Shown: one piece after another, positions 39,548 to 49,036 of the stretch
Numbering within the stretch: position 1 is the first letter of the stretch
How the letters are laid out: each line of letters starts with the position of its first letter
NCBI GenBank assembly: GCA_963835135.1
Contig: CAWIEF010000005.1
Location: 434,001-498,000 of the forward strand
Direction of reading: 5' to 3'
DNA: 64,000 bases
DNA from: JAVVHH01 sp963835135
GTDB taxonomy: Bacteria > Pseudomonadota > Alphaproteobacteria > Acetobacterales > Acetobacteraceae
The notes under the pieces: generated by a model
Databases searched by the model: none
What the model was told of the DNA's origin: nothing
Seen by the model: only the letters and a program-made list of their open reading frames with translations
Made by a program: the position numbers and the translations under genes

Positions 39548-40687
39548 ATGGATTTCGACCTTTCCGACGAACAGCGCCTGCTCAAGGACAGCGTCGACCG
39601 TTTCGTCGCCGACCGCTATGGCTTCGAGGCCCGCCGCGGCTACCGCGCCGAACCCGGCGGGTGGAGCCGCGCCATTTGGGGCCAGATGGCCGACCTCGGC
39701 GTGCTCGGCCTACCCTTCTCCGAAGTTGATGGCGGCTTCGGCGGCGGCCCGACCGAGACGGCCATCGTCATGGAAGCCTTCGGCCGCGCCCTGGTCGTCG
39801 AGCCCTATCTGGCCACCGCCGTCATGGGCGCCGCCCTCCTGCGCCACGTCGCCACGCCCGAGCAGCGCGCCCGCTTGGTCCCCGAGATCGCCGCGGGCGA
39901 GCGCGTGCTCGCCTACGCGCAAGTCGAGCGGCAGTCCCGCCACAGCCTCAACGACGTCAAGACCAAAGCCGTCCGTGACGGGGAGAGGTGGACGGTGACC
40001 GGCGCCAAGAGCCTCGTTCTGAACGGCGACACCGCCGACACGCTGCTCGTGACGGCGCGCACGGACGGCGACGAACGGGCCCGGCACGGTATCGGCCTAT
40101 TCCTGGTCGAGGCTGAGGCAAAGGGCGTCTCTCGCCGTGGCTACCCCACCCAGGACGGCATGCGCGCGGCGGAAGTCGAACTCGACGGCGTCGCAGCCGA
40201 GGCGCTCGGCGAGCCGGGCGAGGCGCTGCCTGGGTTGGAGTGGGCCCAGGACGAGGTGCTGGCGGCTCTCGCCGCAGAGTCGGTCGGGGTCATGCAGGCG
40301 ATGCTGGACATGACGACGGACTATCTCAAAACACGTAAACAATTCGGAAAACCGATCGGGGACAATCAGGCGTTGCAACATAGGACCGTCGACATGTATG
40401 TTAGTCTCGAACAGGCCCGCAGCATGTCCATTTACGCCACAATGATGGCGTCCGATGAGACGGCAATCGAACGGCAGCGGGCCATGCATGCGGCAAAAGT
40501 CCAGATCGGGCGCAGCGGCCGCCACATCGGCCAGGAAGCCGTGCAGATGCATGGCGGGATTGGCGTGACGATGGAGTACGCGGTGGGACATTTCTTTAAG
40601 CGCATGACCATGATCGAACGCGGGTTCGGCGACACCGATTCCCACCTGGCCGCACTCGCCCGGCTGGGCGGACTCATTCCCGCTTAG
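39548..40687 (+). CDS. Acyl-CoA dehydrogenase family protein
   Basis: A 379-residue flavin acyl-CoA dehydrogenase. Features are an N-terminal helical domain (MDFDLSDEQRLLKDSVDRFV), a middle beta domain with YAQVE and WTVTGAKSLVLNGDTAD, and a C-terminal helical domain with TRKQFGKPIGDNQALQHR (FAD-binding) and QMHGGIGVTMEYAVGHFFKR. The usual Glu catalytic base position could not be confirmed, so the exact substrate class is open. ATG 39548 was chosen over the upstream 39506 because the family begins there. The lytic transglycosylase follows 2 bases later, but there is no functional link. Confidence 0.9.
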   Translation: MDFDLSDEQRLLKDSVDRFVADRYGFEARRGYRAEPGGWSRAIWGQMADLGVLGLPFSEVDGGFGGGPTETAIVMEAFGRALVVEPYLATAVMGAALLRHVATPEQRARLVPEIAAGERVLAYAQVERQSRHSLNDVKTKAVRDGERWTVTGAKSLVLNGDTADTLLVTARTDGDERARHGIGLFLVEAEAKGVSRRGYPTQDGMRAAEVELDGVAAEALGEPGEALPGLEWAQDEVLAALAAESVGVMQAMLDMTTDYLKTRKQFGKPIGDNQALQHRTVDMYVSLEQARSMSIYATMMASDETAIERQRAMHAAKVQIGRSGRHIGQEAVQMHGGIGVTMEYAVGHFFKRMTMIERGFGDTDSHLAALARLGGLIPA

Positions 40688-40689
40688 TC

Positions 40690-41454
40690 ATGCGAATCTG
40701 GTTGCCGATGCTCGCCGGATTGGCTGCGATGCCAGCCTGGGCGGAGCCGATCACCGCGCCACTGAGCCCCTTCGCTCAGTGCGACCAGGCGATCGGCGCT
40801 GCGGCCAAGCTACCGGGCCATGTCCCCGACAAACTCCTGCCGTCCATCGCCCGTGTCGAGAGCGGCCGCCTTGATGCCGCGACGGGTCGGGTGCGTCCCT
40901 GGCCGTGGACCATCAACGTCGAGGGCGTCGGCTATTTCTTCGACAGCAAGCCCGAGGTGATCTCCGCGGTCCAAGCGTTCCAGGCCAAGGGCAAGCGCAG
41001 CATCGACGTCGGCTGCATGCAGGTAAACCTCATGCACCACCCAAAGGCCTTCACTGACCTGGACGCGGCGTTCGACCCCGACACCAACGCCCGCTATGCC
41101 GTGAAATTCCTCACCGGCCTATATCAGCAAACCCGCGACTGGCCGCTCGCCACCGCCTGGTATCACTCGAGCACGCCCGAGTTCGGCGAGGAATATCAAC
41201 GGCTCGTCTTTGGCCGGGTCGTGACCCCGATGGGCGCCGGCAGTTCGGGCGGCGCCAAGGCCAATGGGCCCTACGGCGCTTGGCCTCCGATCGGCACCCG
41301 CTTCGGCGCCATCCCGCCTGCCAGCTTCACGTTCGGCGCGTTCGCCCCCGTAAAGCCCGTTCCGGCCACGTTCGGCGGCGTGCCCATGCTCGCGATCGGG
41401 GGAGCTCCGACCAGCTTCACGACCGCGCCCTCCAGACCGGCCCGCAAGAAGTAG
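40690..41454 (+). CDS. Lytic transglycosylase-like (SLT-domain) secreted protein
   Basis: A 254-residue protein with a signal peptide (MRIWLPMLAGLAAMPAWA) and a soluble-lytic-transglycosylase-like domain. The probable catalytic glutamate is in SIARVESGRLD (residue ~57), followed by PWPWTINVEG, DVGCMQVNLMHHPKAF and AFDPDTNARYAVKFL. Such enzymes cleave peptidoglycan in the periplasm. A C-terminal tail of ~75 residues is low-complexity, rich in Gly, Pro, Ala and Phe. It begins 2 bases after the acyl-CoA dehydrogenase stop. Confidence 0.88.
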   Translation: MRIWLPMLAGLAAMPAWAEPITAPLSPFAQCDQAIGAAAKLPGHVPDKLLPSIARVESGRLDAATGRVRPWPWTINVEGVGYFFDSKPEVISAVQAFQAKGKRSIDVGCMQVNLMHHPKAFTDLDAAFDPDTNARYAVKFLTGLYQQTRDWPLATAWYHSSTPEFGEEYQRLVFGRVVTPMGAGSSGGAKANGPYGAWPPIGTRFGAIPPASFTFGAFAPVKPVPATFGGVPMLAIGGAPTSFTTAPSRPARKK

Positions 41455-41461
41455 GACCCGC

Positions 41462-43492
41462 CTACTCCGCCGCGGCTGGGAGCCGCCGCCTGGCGATCTC
41501 CGGCAGCAACGGCCCCAATACCCCCAAGTCGCGTTCCACCACGCAGTAGAGATACTCGTCCGACGTCGTCGACGGCTCGGTCGAGAGCAGGCCGTCCCGT
41601 CCCAGCGCCACCGGCGTCAGACCCAGATCCTCGTAGACCCTCGCCAAATCCGGCCCGCCCCGATAGACCGCCGGGTCGCGATGTTCCTGCAACGCCAGAT
41701 CGCGCAGGTTCCAGATCGCCGAGACCCGGTCCGACTCCGCCCCGGCTGGGTCGCCGAGCCCGAGCAGCACCCGGCCCACCCGGCGGAACGGCACCGCCGC
41801 CCGCTCGTTCTCGCCGAACACGACCCCGTCCGCATTCGCCGGCGGGTCCACCCCGAGCGAGGCGTACAGCAACCGGCCCTCCCCCTTCCATTCCAGCCAC
41901 CTCACGCGCACCGGCCGGATCAACCGCCACAGCGCGAACAATCCAAGCAACACCACCAGCGCGAGCGTCACCCGCGACCCATTCGAGACGTCCGGCGACA
42001 GAACCAGCTCGAACAGGCTGTTCTCCGCCATGCCCCGCACCTTCGGCTCGAGCAGCGCGAGATTGAGCGCGCACACCGCGAGCACGAGCAGCGGCACCAG
42101 GGTTCCGGGCTGGAGCGGGCTCTTGACCAGCCGCGCGTGGCGATAATAGGCCTCGCGGAACGGCGCGATCAGGATGGCCGTAAACAGCAGCACGGCGGGC
42201 ACCCATGTCGAGGCCCCCTGCGCCGTCGTATAGACCGCGCCCACGACCAGCAGGATGATGGTCATCAGCCAAGCGAACGTCACGCGCCGGGTCAAGCCGA
42301 TGGCGAACACCATCAGCGCGGCGCCGATCAACGATGGGATGAACTGCCCCGCATCGGCCGCCGCATCGGCGAAATCGGCGTCGAACCAGGGGAATTGCGG
42401 CTTGTCGTCCAGCACGCCGATGGCGAGCAACATCGCCCCGCACAGCGCCACCGATCCGGTCGACGTCACCACGGCGAAGCTGCGCTCGCTGAACACGGTG
42501 CTGGCCGTCGTCCGCGCGCCGGCTTTGGCGCCTGCTTTGCCACGCCGGAACAGCGCCCCGCCCCGCACGAAGATCTCGTTTCCGGAAAACAGCGTGCCTG
42601 CGATGAACAGCGGGATGATGTAGTAGTACAGACGGAACACCACGATGCCGCCCAGAATTCGCGGGGCCGACATGTAGGGCTCCAGGCCGAGCAGCATCGC
42701 GGTGTCGAACACGCCGAGCCCGCCGGGGATGTTCGCGGCCAGGCCCGCCGTATAGGAGCTGAGGTAAACGCCGAGGAAGCGCGCAAACGTCAGGTTCGGC
42801 GCGTCCGGCAGCAACTGGTACATGATCGCCGCCGTCACCGCGACGTCCACCGTCGCTAGCGCCACCTGGACGAACGCCATCTTCCAATGCGGCAACTCGA
42901 TGTAGACGCCGAACAGCGTGAACTTGCCGACGAAGCGCGACAGGCTGATGTAGCCGACCACGATCCCCCAGAGCAGCAGCCCGATCAGATACATGCCCCA
43001 ATGCGGAATCACCGTCCCGAGAAACGGGACCGCTTCCGGCTCGATGAACAGGATGCAGCCGCCGAGCACCATTCCACCCAGCCCGAAGGTGAGGCTGCAG
43101 AACGCGATCACCTTGGCGATCTGGACCGGGGTCAGGCCCCAATGCGCATACAACCGATAGCGGACCGCCGCGCCCGATACCGCCGCGAAGCCCAGATTGT
43201 GCGACAGCGCGTAGGCGCAGAACGAGGCGAATGCGACCCGGCGGTAACTGACCTTGTTGCCCGCAAACATCGTCCCCAGCCGGTCGTAGAACGTCAACAC
43301 GCCATACGACAGCACCGTCCAGATGAACGACCCGATCAGCGCCCGCGTCGAGATGTCGGCGAGCGCGGCGCGGATGTCGGCGATCTTGAGGTGGTGGAAC
43401 TCCTTCCACACCACATAGATGGCCCCGCCCAGCAGCAGCACGCCGAGCACGGCCGGCAACTGCCGGGCCACCTTCTTCAACAGTGGCAGCAT
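41462..43492 (-). CDS. MprF-like membrane flippase with shortened lysyl-transferase domain
   Basis: A 676-residue membrane protein resembling MprF, which makes and flips lysyl-phosphatidylglycerol. The first ~330 residues match the flippase domain (FDRLGTMFAGNKVSYRRV-like region, SHNLGFAAVSGAAVRYRLY, NIPGGLGVFDTAMLLGL). More membrane helices follow to ~550. The C-terminal ~125 residues resemble only the first half of the GNAT-like transferase domain (LLYASLGV, VLLGLGDPAG, LARVYEDLGLTPVALG). The tRNA-using second half is missing, compared with ~840-870 residues in full MprF. It directly abuts the class I lysyl-tRNA synthetase gene (TGA then ATG). It may be a flippase only, or rely on another transferase. 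Confidence 0.8.
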   Translation of the reverse strand: MLPLLKKVARQLPAVLGVLLLGGAIYVVWKEFHHLKIADIRAALADISTRALIGSFIWTVLSYGVLTFYDRLGTMFAGNKVSYRRVAFASFCAYALSHNLGFAAVSGAAVRYRLYAHWGLTPVQIAKVIAFCSLTFGLGGMVLGGCILFIEPEAVPFLGTVIPHWGMYLIGLLLWGIVVGYISLSRFVGKFTLFGVYIELPHWKMAFVQVALATVDVAVTAAIMYQLLPDAPNLTFARFLGVYLSSYTAGLAANIPGGLGVFDTAMLLGLEPYMSAPRILGGIVVFRLYYYIIPLFIAGTLFSGNEIFVRGGALFRRGKAGAKAGARTTASTVFSERSFAVVTSTGSVALCGAMLLAIGVLDDKPQFPWFDADFADAAADAGQFIPSLIGAALMVFAIGLTRRVTFAWLMTIILLVVGAVYTTAQGASTWVPAVLLFTAILIAPFREAYYRHARLVKSPLQPGTLVPLLVLAVCALNLALLEPKVRGMAENSLFELVLSPDVSNGSRVTLALVVLLGLFALWRLIRPVRVRWLEWKGEGRLLYASLGVDPPANADGVVFGENERAAVPFRRVGRVLLGLGDPAGAESDRVSAIWNLRDLALQEHRDPAVYRGGPDLARVYEDLGLTPVALGRDGLLSTEPSTTSDEYLYCVVERDLGVLGPLLPEIARRRLPAAAE

Positions 43493-45088
43493 TCAGGCGG
43501 CGTCCGCCGGCCTGGCTTTCGCAAGCGTGGTCCTGATCAGTGCAACTGTCTCGTCGATCCCATACAGCGCGACGAAGCCGCCGAACCTAGGCCCCTCCGC
43601 TTGCCCGAGCAGCACCTGATACAAGCACCCGAACCACGACTTCAGGTCCGCGAACGGGTGCCGCTTGCCGACCTCGTAGACGGCATTCTGGATCGCCTCG
43701 GCATCGGCGCCGGACGGCAGGCTCGACAACGTCGCCGCCAGATCCTCCAGCGCCGCCTGCTCCATCTCGCTCGGTGCCCGGAACTGCTTCTGTGGCCGCA
43801 CCACGTCCCGGTAGTATCCGATCGCGCGGTCGACCATACCGTCCACGAACGCGCTCTTGCCCGGGGCGGCCTCGGGACTATACCGCCGGAGGAACCCCCA
43901 CAGCATGTCCGGCGTCTCCGCGTTCACCACGCTGACGAGGTTCAGCAGCATCGAGAACGGCACCGGGCTGCTGAAATCCGCGTTGCGGCCGCCGATAATG
44001 TGCCAGGCCGGGTTGACGTAGCGCTGCTCCTCGGTTTGCTCGGCCAGCTTCGCCGCGTTGGCGATGAACTCGTCCACCGCCCGCGGGATCACGTCGAAGA
44101 ACAGCCGCTTGGCCCGCTGCGGCGAGTTATACATATATTGCGACAGGCTTTCCGCCGGCGCATATTCGAGCCATTGCTCAACCGAGAGCCCATTCCCCTT
44201 GCTTTTGCTGATTTTTTGGCTGTGCTCGTCGAGGAATAGCTCGTAGGTGTAGCCGACCGGCGGAGGCGCCCCGAGCGCGCGGCACACCTTGCCCGACAGC
44301 TTGACGCTGTCGATCAGGTCCTTGCCGGACATCTCGTAATCGACCCCGAGCGCGAACCAGCGCATCGCCCAATCGGCCTTCCACTGCAGCTTGCAGGCGC
44401 CGCCGCGGATCGCGGTCTCGAAATGCTCGCCAGTGGCCGGGTCGGTCCATTGCAGCGTCCCGGCCGCGGGGTTCACCCGCTCGATCCGGACCTGCATGAC
44501 CCGGCCGTCGCGCGGGTGGATCGGCAGAAAGGGTGAATACGTCGCCCGCCGCTCCGGCCCCAGCGTTGGCAGGATGATCGCCACGATCTCCTCGTGCCGC
44601 TCCGCCACCCGGATCAGCGCGTCGTCGAACCGCCCTGCCCGGTAATACTCCGTGCTCGACGCGAACTCGTACTCGAACCCGAAGCTATCGAGGAACACGC
44701 GCAGCCGAGCGTTGTTGTGCTCCCCGAAGCTTGGATGCGTCCCGAACGGATCGGGCACCCGCGTGAGCGGCTGGTTCAGGTAGCCGGCCAGCATCTCCCG
44801 GTTGGGCACGTTGTCGGGCACCTTGCGAAGCCCGTCCATGTCGTCGCTGAATGCCAGCAGGCGCGTGGGTTTGCCCGTCAGCGTCGTATAGGCATGGCGA
44901 ACCCAATTCGTCCGCGCGACTTCGCCGAACGTGCCGATATGCGGCAGCCCAGACGGCCCGTAGCCCGTCTCGAACAGGGCGAGGTCCTTTCCGCTGGCCG
45001 CCATGTGCGCCGCAATCCGCGCCGCTTCATCGAACGGCCAAGCCTTCGGCAACGGAAGGCCGTCCAGCGTCAAATTGGTGTCAGACAT
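43493..45088 (-). CDS. lysS: Lysyl-tRNA synthetase, class I
   Basis: A 531-residue class I LysRS, the form found in archaea and most alphaproteobacteria instead of class II. The nucleotide-binding HIGH motif appears as GLPHIGTFGE and the KMSKS motif as KISKSKGN. The anticodon-binding helical region makes up the C-terminal third. The start is taken at the second of two tandem ATGs (45088; the first is 45091), which leaves GGA at a good distance. The 3' end abuts the MprF-like gene with no gap, so the two are likely co-translated, which is suggestive because MprF uses Lys-tRNA. Confidence 0.95.
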   Translation of the reverse strand: MSDTNLTLDGLPLPKAWPFDEAARIAAHMAASGKDLALFETGYGPSGLPHIGTFGEVARTNWVRHAYTTLTGKPTRLLAFSDDMDGLRKVPDNVPNREMLAGYLNQPLTRVPDPFGTHPSFGEHNNARLRVFLDSFGFEYEFASSTEYYRAGRFDDALIRVAERHEEIVAIILPTLGPERRATYSPFLPIHPRDGRVMQVRIERVNPAAGTLQWTDPATGEHFETAIRGGACKLQWKADWAMRWFALGVDYEMSGKDLIDSVKLSGKVCRALGAPPPVGYTYELFLDEHSQKISKSKGNGLSVEQWLEYAPAESLSQYMYNSPQRAKRLFFDVIPRAVDEFIANAAKLAEQTEEQRYVNPAWHIIGGRNADFSSPVPFSMLLNLVSVVNAETPDMLWGFLRRYSPEAAPGKSAFVDGMVDRAIGYYRDVVRPQKQFRAPSEMEQAALEDLAATLSSLPSGADAEAIQNAVYEVGKRHPFADLKSWFGCLYQVLLGQAEGPRFGGFVALYGIDETVALIRTTLAKARPADAA

Positions 45089-45171
45089 CATTTCCAAGCT
45101 TAGGACACGGGCGGTCGCGGTCAATCGGCTCCTATTAGCCCACCACAATCGCCCATGATACACGAACCGCG

Positions 45172-47925
45172 ATGCCGCCGCTCGCCCCGAGTCTGCTTCC
45201 GCAGGCGCCCGCTCTCGTCGCGGGGCATGGGCGGGCCGCCTTGCTGACCGCCGACGGGGAACTGCTGCTCCTGGCCAGCGCGGCGGCCGCCGGTCACCTC
45301 CAGGCGGACGATCCTCCCCTGGTCGTGCACGCGCCGGCCACGCTCCGGCGGCTCGGATTGCAACCGCTGCCTTGCCTCGACCTGCTGCAGCTGTTTGCCT
45401 TCGTGCTGCCGGCCCGGACGGCCCCGCCCACCCCGGCCGGCCTGGCTGCCGCGCTGGACTTGAAGATCCCCGACGCCATCGAGGCCGCGGCCGCCGTGCT
45501 GCCCGACATTGCCGAAGCGCTGCTGCAACGGCTGGCCGCCGGCGCCGGGCTCTCGATCAACAAGGACGCGCCGGCCTTGGCCGCTGCCATGGGTAAGGCC
45601 GGCTGGCCCTGGGCCCGCTATGTGCTCGCCGCGCTCGGCGCCCCGGCCGCACGCCCCTCGCTCGACGCCTTCCGGGTTTGGACACGGTTGCCCGAGTGGG
45701 AAGAGGAACCGCCGCCGCCGCCGCCCGCCAGCCACCCGGTCGGCTCGGCCGAGGCCCGCACGCGCCTCGCCCACATCTTGGGACCCGGCGCCGAGCAACG
45801 CCCCGGTCAAGCCGATTATGCCAGCGCCGTTGCCGACGCCTTCGCCCCCCGCCAATCTCCCGGCGACCCGGCGCTCGTTCTCGCCGAAGCCGGCACCGGC
45901 ACCGGCAAGACCCTCGGCTACATCGCGCCTGCCAGCCTCTGGGCCGAGCGCAACGGCGGCAGCGTCTGGCTCAGCACCTACACGCGCCACCTGCAGCGCC
46001 AGATCGACGCCGAACTGGCCCGCTTGTTTCCGAGCCTGTCCGAGCGCCGCCGCCGGGTGGTGGTGCGAAAAGGACGCGAGAACTACCTGTGCTTGCTGAA
46101 TTTGCAGGAACACGTAGGGGCGGCGAGCTTCACCGGCGTGGTCCCGCTCGGGCTGATCGCCCGCTGGGCCTTGGCGACGATCGACGGCGACGTCGCCGGC
46201 GGCGACCTGCCCGGCTGGTTCACCGAACTGTTCGGCCCCGGCCTGTTGCCGGCGATTGCCGACCGCCGCGGCGAGTGCATCCACGGCGCCTGCCCGCATT
46301 ACCGGGTCTGCTTCGTCGAACACACCATCCGCCGCGCCCGCACCGCGGACCTCGTCGTCGCCAACCACGCCCTCGTCATGGCCCAGGCCGCCTGGGGCGG
46401 GATCGACGACAACCTGGTGCCGAGCCGCTACGTGTTCGACGAGGGCCACCATGTGTTCGACGCTGCCGACGGCGCTTTCGCCGCCTCGCTGACCGGGACG
46501 GAGGGCGCCGAACTCCGCCGCTGGCTCCTCGGCGCGGAGGGAGGACGGTCGCGCGCCCGTGGCCTGCGCCGCCGGCTCGACGATCTCCTGGCGCTCTATC
46601 CCGTCCTGCAGCCCTCGCTCGAGGCCGCGCTGCAGGCCGCCCGCGCGCTTCCCGGCGTCGGCTGGGCCTCGCGCCTGCTCGATTTGGAGGAGGCCGGGCC
46701 GTTCGAGAGCCTTCTGCGCCTCGTTCGCACCCAGGCTCTCGCCCGCTCCGGCGAGGAACAGGGAAGCCTCGAGTGCGACCTCTACCCGCTTGCCCCCGAC
46801 CTCCCCGACGCCGCCGCCGGCCTGCAGCGCGCGCTCCGCCGAATCGCCGAACCGCTCGGAACCCTGCTCGGCCATCTGCGCGGGCTGCTCGAGGCGGAGG
46901 CCGAGACCCTCGAGGCCGCCCAGCGCCAGCGGATCGAGGCTGCGATCCGGTCCATCGAGCGCCGCGCCAAGCTTCGGCTGATCTCATGGGACTCGATGCT
47001 GCAGACGTTGCGTGACCCGGCGCCCGAGGCCGGATTGCGGCCTCAGTACGTCCACACCCTGGAACTCGAACGCCGCGCTGGCGCCGACCGGGATGCCGGG
47101 CTGCATAGGCACTGGCTCGACCCGACGATCCCCTTCGCCACGGCCCTGGCCGCCCCTGCCCACGGCTTGCTCATCACCTCGGCCACGCTGCGCGACACCG
47201 GTGCCGGCGATGCCGAAGCCTCCTGGGCCGAGGCCGAAGCCCGGGTTGGCGCCGCCCATCTGCCCTCCCCGGCGTTGCGCGTCTCCGTGGCAAGCCCGTT
47301 CGACTACGCGGCCCAGACGCGCGCCTTCGTCGTCACCGACGTCGGCTTCGAAATGGAAGCTCTCGCGGGCGCATATCGCGCCCTATTCATGGCGTCGGGC
47401 GGAGGCGGCCTCGGCCTGTTCACCGCGATCAGCCGCCTCAAAGCCGTCCACGCCCGCATTGCCGAGCCGCTCGAAGCCGCCGGCATCCCGCTGCTCGCGC
47501 AGCATGTCGACGCCATGGACAACGCCACCCTGGTCGACATCTTCCGCGCCGAAACCAACTCTTGCCTGCTCGGCACCGATGCCATGCGCGACGGCGTCGA
47601 CGTCCCAGGGCGCGCGCTGCGCCTCGTCGTGTTCGAGCGCGTCCCCTGGCCCCGCCCCGACATCCTGCACCGCGAGCGGCGGATCCACCTGTCGGGCGGC
47701 CGGCCGAAGGATTACGACGACGGCAAGGCTCGCCTCCGCCTCCGCCAGGCGTTCGGCCGCCTGGTCCGCTCCGAGACCGACCGCGGCGTCTTCGTCCTGC
47801 TGGACCGCCGCACCCCCGGCCGACTGCTCTCGGCCTTCCCGCCCGGCGTGGACGTCCGCCGCCTTGGCCTGGCCGAGGCGGCCGCCCAGACCCGTGCCTT
47901 CCTTAACCCGGCAGAACCCGGCTAA
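45172..47925 (+). CDS. DinG/XPD-type iron-sulfur DNA helicase
   Basis: A 917-residue superfamily 2 helicase of the DinG/Rad3 group. Walker A is GTGTGKT at residues 241-247 and the DEAH-type box is DEGH at 423-426. Four cysteines between them (C307, C369, C374, C380) form the [4Fe-4S] site of this family. The C-terminal motif VI region contains RQAFGRLVRSETDRGVF. The ~230 N-terminal residues are alanine-rich and include a possible nuclease-like or regulatory domain that I cannot assign. Likely roles are 5'-3' unwinding of R-loops and damaged forks. TerB-like and glycine-rich protein genes follow closely. Confidence 0.9.
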   Translation: MPPLAPSLLPQAPALVAGHGRAALLTADGELLLLASAAAAGHLQADDPPLVVHAPATLRRLGLQPLPCLDLLQLFAFVLPARTAPPTPAGLAAALDLKIPDAIEAAAAVLPDIAEALLQRLAAGAGLSINKDAPALAAAMGKAGWPWARYVLAALGAPAARPSLDAFRVWTRLPEWEEEPPPPPPASHPVGSAEARTRLAHILGPGAEQRPGQADYASAVADAFAPRQSPGDPALVLAEAGTGTGKTLGYIAPASLWAERNGGSVWLSTYTRHLQRQIDAELARLFPSLSERRRRVVVRKGRENYLCLLNLQEHVGAASFTGVVPLGLIARWALATIDGDVAGGDLPGWFTELFGPGLLPAIADRRGECIHGACPHYRVCFVEHTIRRARTADLVVANHALVMAQAAWGGIDDNLVPSRYVFDEGHHVFDAADGAFAASLTGTEGAELRRWLLGAEGGRSRARGLRRRLDDLLALYPVLQPSLEAALQAARALPGVGWASRLLDLEEAGPFESLLRLVRTQALARSGEEQGSLECDLYPLAPDLPDAAAGLQRALRRIAEPLGTLLGHLRGLLEAEAETLEAAQRQRIEAAIRSIERRAKLRLISWDSMLQTLRDPAPEAGLRPQYVHTLELERRAGADRDAGLHRHWLDPTIPFATALAAPAHGLLITSATLRDTGAGDAEASWAEAEARVGAAHLPSPALRVSVASPFDYAAQTRAFVVTDVGFEMEALAGAYRALFMASGGGGLGLFTAISRLKAVHARIAEPLEAAGIPLLAQHVDAMDNATLVDIFRAETNSCLLGTDAMRDGVDVPGRALRLVVFERVPWPRPDILHRERRIHLSGGRPKDYDDGKARLRLRQAFGRLVRSETDRGVFVLLDRRTPGRLLSAFPPGVDVRRLGLAEAAAQTRAFLNPAEPG

Positions 47926-47934
47926 TCTCCGGCC

Positions 47935-48414
47935 ATGACCAAGACCATGTCCAAGACCAAGCCGCCCACCGCGAAGACCCGCTCGTCGCTGACGCCCGAG
48001 GAGGCGCTGATCTGCACCATCGTCCTCGTGTCCGCAGCCGATGGCGCCATCACCGACCGCGAGATCGGCGTCATGTCGGGCCTCGTGCAGACCCTTCCCG
48101 CTTTCTTCGAATTCAGCTCCGAGCAGCTCGAGGCCGCCACAGAGGCAGCGATCACGCTGCTCGGCGAGGACGAGGGCCTGTCCCATGCCGGCCAGATGAT
48201 CCGCGACGCGCTCGAACCGCGCCTGCGCGAGACCGCCTATGCGCTGGCCTGCGACATCGTGGCCGCGGGGCGCAGCTCGAGCCAGCCCGTCCTGCGCATG
48301 CTCGAGCTGGTCGTCAACGAACTCCGCCTCGACCCGCTGGTGGCCGCCGCGATCGAACGCGCCGCCCGGGCTCGGCATCAGCGCATCCGCCCGGCGGCCG
48401 AACCGAAGGCCTGA
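47935..48414 (+). CDS. TerB-like (tellurite-resistance-type) domain protein
   Basis: A 159-residue helical protein matching the TerB-like fold: LTPEEALICTIVLVSAADGAITDREI at the N-terminal end carries the acidic AADGxIxxxE pattern, followed by helices to residue ~140 and a basic tail. TerB-like proteins are metal-binding or stress-associated; the family name does not prove tellurite resistance. It starts 10 bases after the helicase stop, so it is probably co-transcribed. Confidence 0.75.
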   Translation: MTKTMSKTKPPTAKTRSSLTPEEALICTIVLVSAADGAITDREIGVMSGLVQTLPAFFEFSSEQLEAATEAAITLLGEDEGLSHAGQMIRDALEPRLRETAYALACDIVAAGRSSSQPVLRMLELVVNELRLDPLVAAAIERAARARHQRIRPAAEPKA

Positions 48415-48450
48415 ACCGGCGTTGACCGGCGAGACACAGGGAATTGTTCG

Positions 48451-49029
48451 ATGAGCGACACCGTCCAGAATAGTGCCGAGCCCGCCCTGCCCGACCAGGT
48501 GCAGGAGCTGCAAGCGCATTTCCCGAACGACGCGGCACTGCAGGGCGCGATGGCCAAGCTCGAGCTCGCCGGGTTCGACCACGCGGATCTGAGCCTGCCC
48601 GACACGGATGCTCCGGCCGACACGCCCGACACTGCAGACGCTGCGACCGACAACGTGGACCGCACGCAGCTGCGGACGATGGCGTCCGGCATGACCGGCA
48701 CGACGGCCGGCTTCGCTGTCGCCGGCGCGCTGCTCGCCACGGGCGGCGTTGCGGCGCCGGTGGCCGCTGCGCTCGGCGGGGCGTCGGCTATCGGCGCGGT
48801 GCTGGCGACATCCGGCGCGGGCGTTGCCGTCCACAACGCGCAATCCTCGGCGCGCGACGCGTTGGGCGCCGAGGGCAAGCTGATCCTCGCCGTCCGCGTG
48901 CGCTCGCAGGAGGCGGTGGCCAGGGCCGAGGCCGCGCTGCGCGAGGCCGGCGGCAGCGACATCAAGGCGATCGTCGACGCCAACCAGGCCCAGACGCGGG
49001 GCGTCAGCTCGACCTCGTGGACAGGCTAG
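48451..49029 (+). CDS. Membrane protein with glycine-rich double hydrophobic segment, unknown function
   Basis: A 192-residue protein. The first ~70 residues are acidic and hydrophilic (ends DTADAATDNVD). Residues ~80-128 form two hydrophobic, glycine/alanine-rich segments (GFAVAGALLATGG, AALGGASAIGAVLATSGAGVAV) like a glycine-zipper membrane hairpin, and a soluble C-terminal domain (VRVRSQEAVARAEAALREAGGSDIKAI) resembles the alpha/beta module of general-stress proteins of the DUF1269 type. It begins 37 bases after the TerB-like gene. The family assignment is uncertain. Confidence 0.6.
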   Translation: MSDTVQNSAEPALPDQVQELQAHFPNDAALQGAMAKLELAGFDHADLSLPDTDAPADTPDTADAATDNVDRTQLRTMASGMTGTTAGFAVAGALLATGGVAAPVAAALGGASAIGAVLATSGAGVAVHNAQSSARDALGAEGKLILAVRVRSQEAVARAEAALREAGGSDIKAIVDANQAQTRGVSSTSWTG

Positions 49030-49036
49030 CCCAGCG

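Noticed and set aside
42887..44239. 450-codon plus-strand open frame across lysS and the MprF-like gene
   Set aside because: It crosses two real minus-strand genes and is Arg/Gln/His-rich without motifs.
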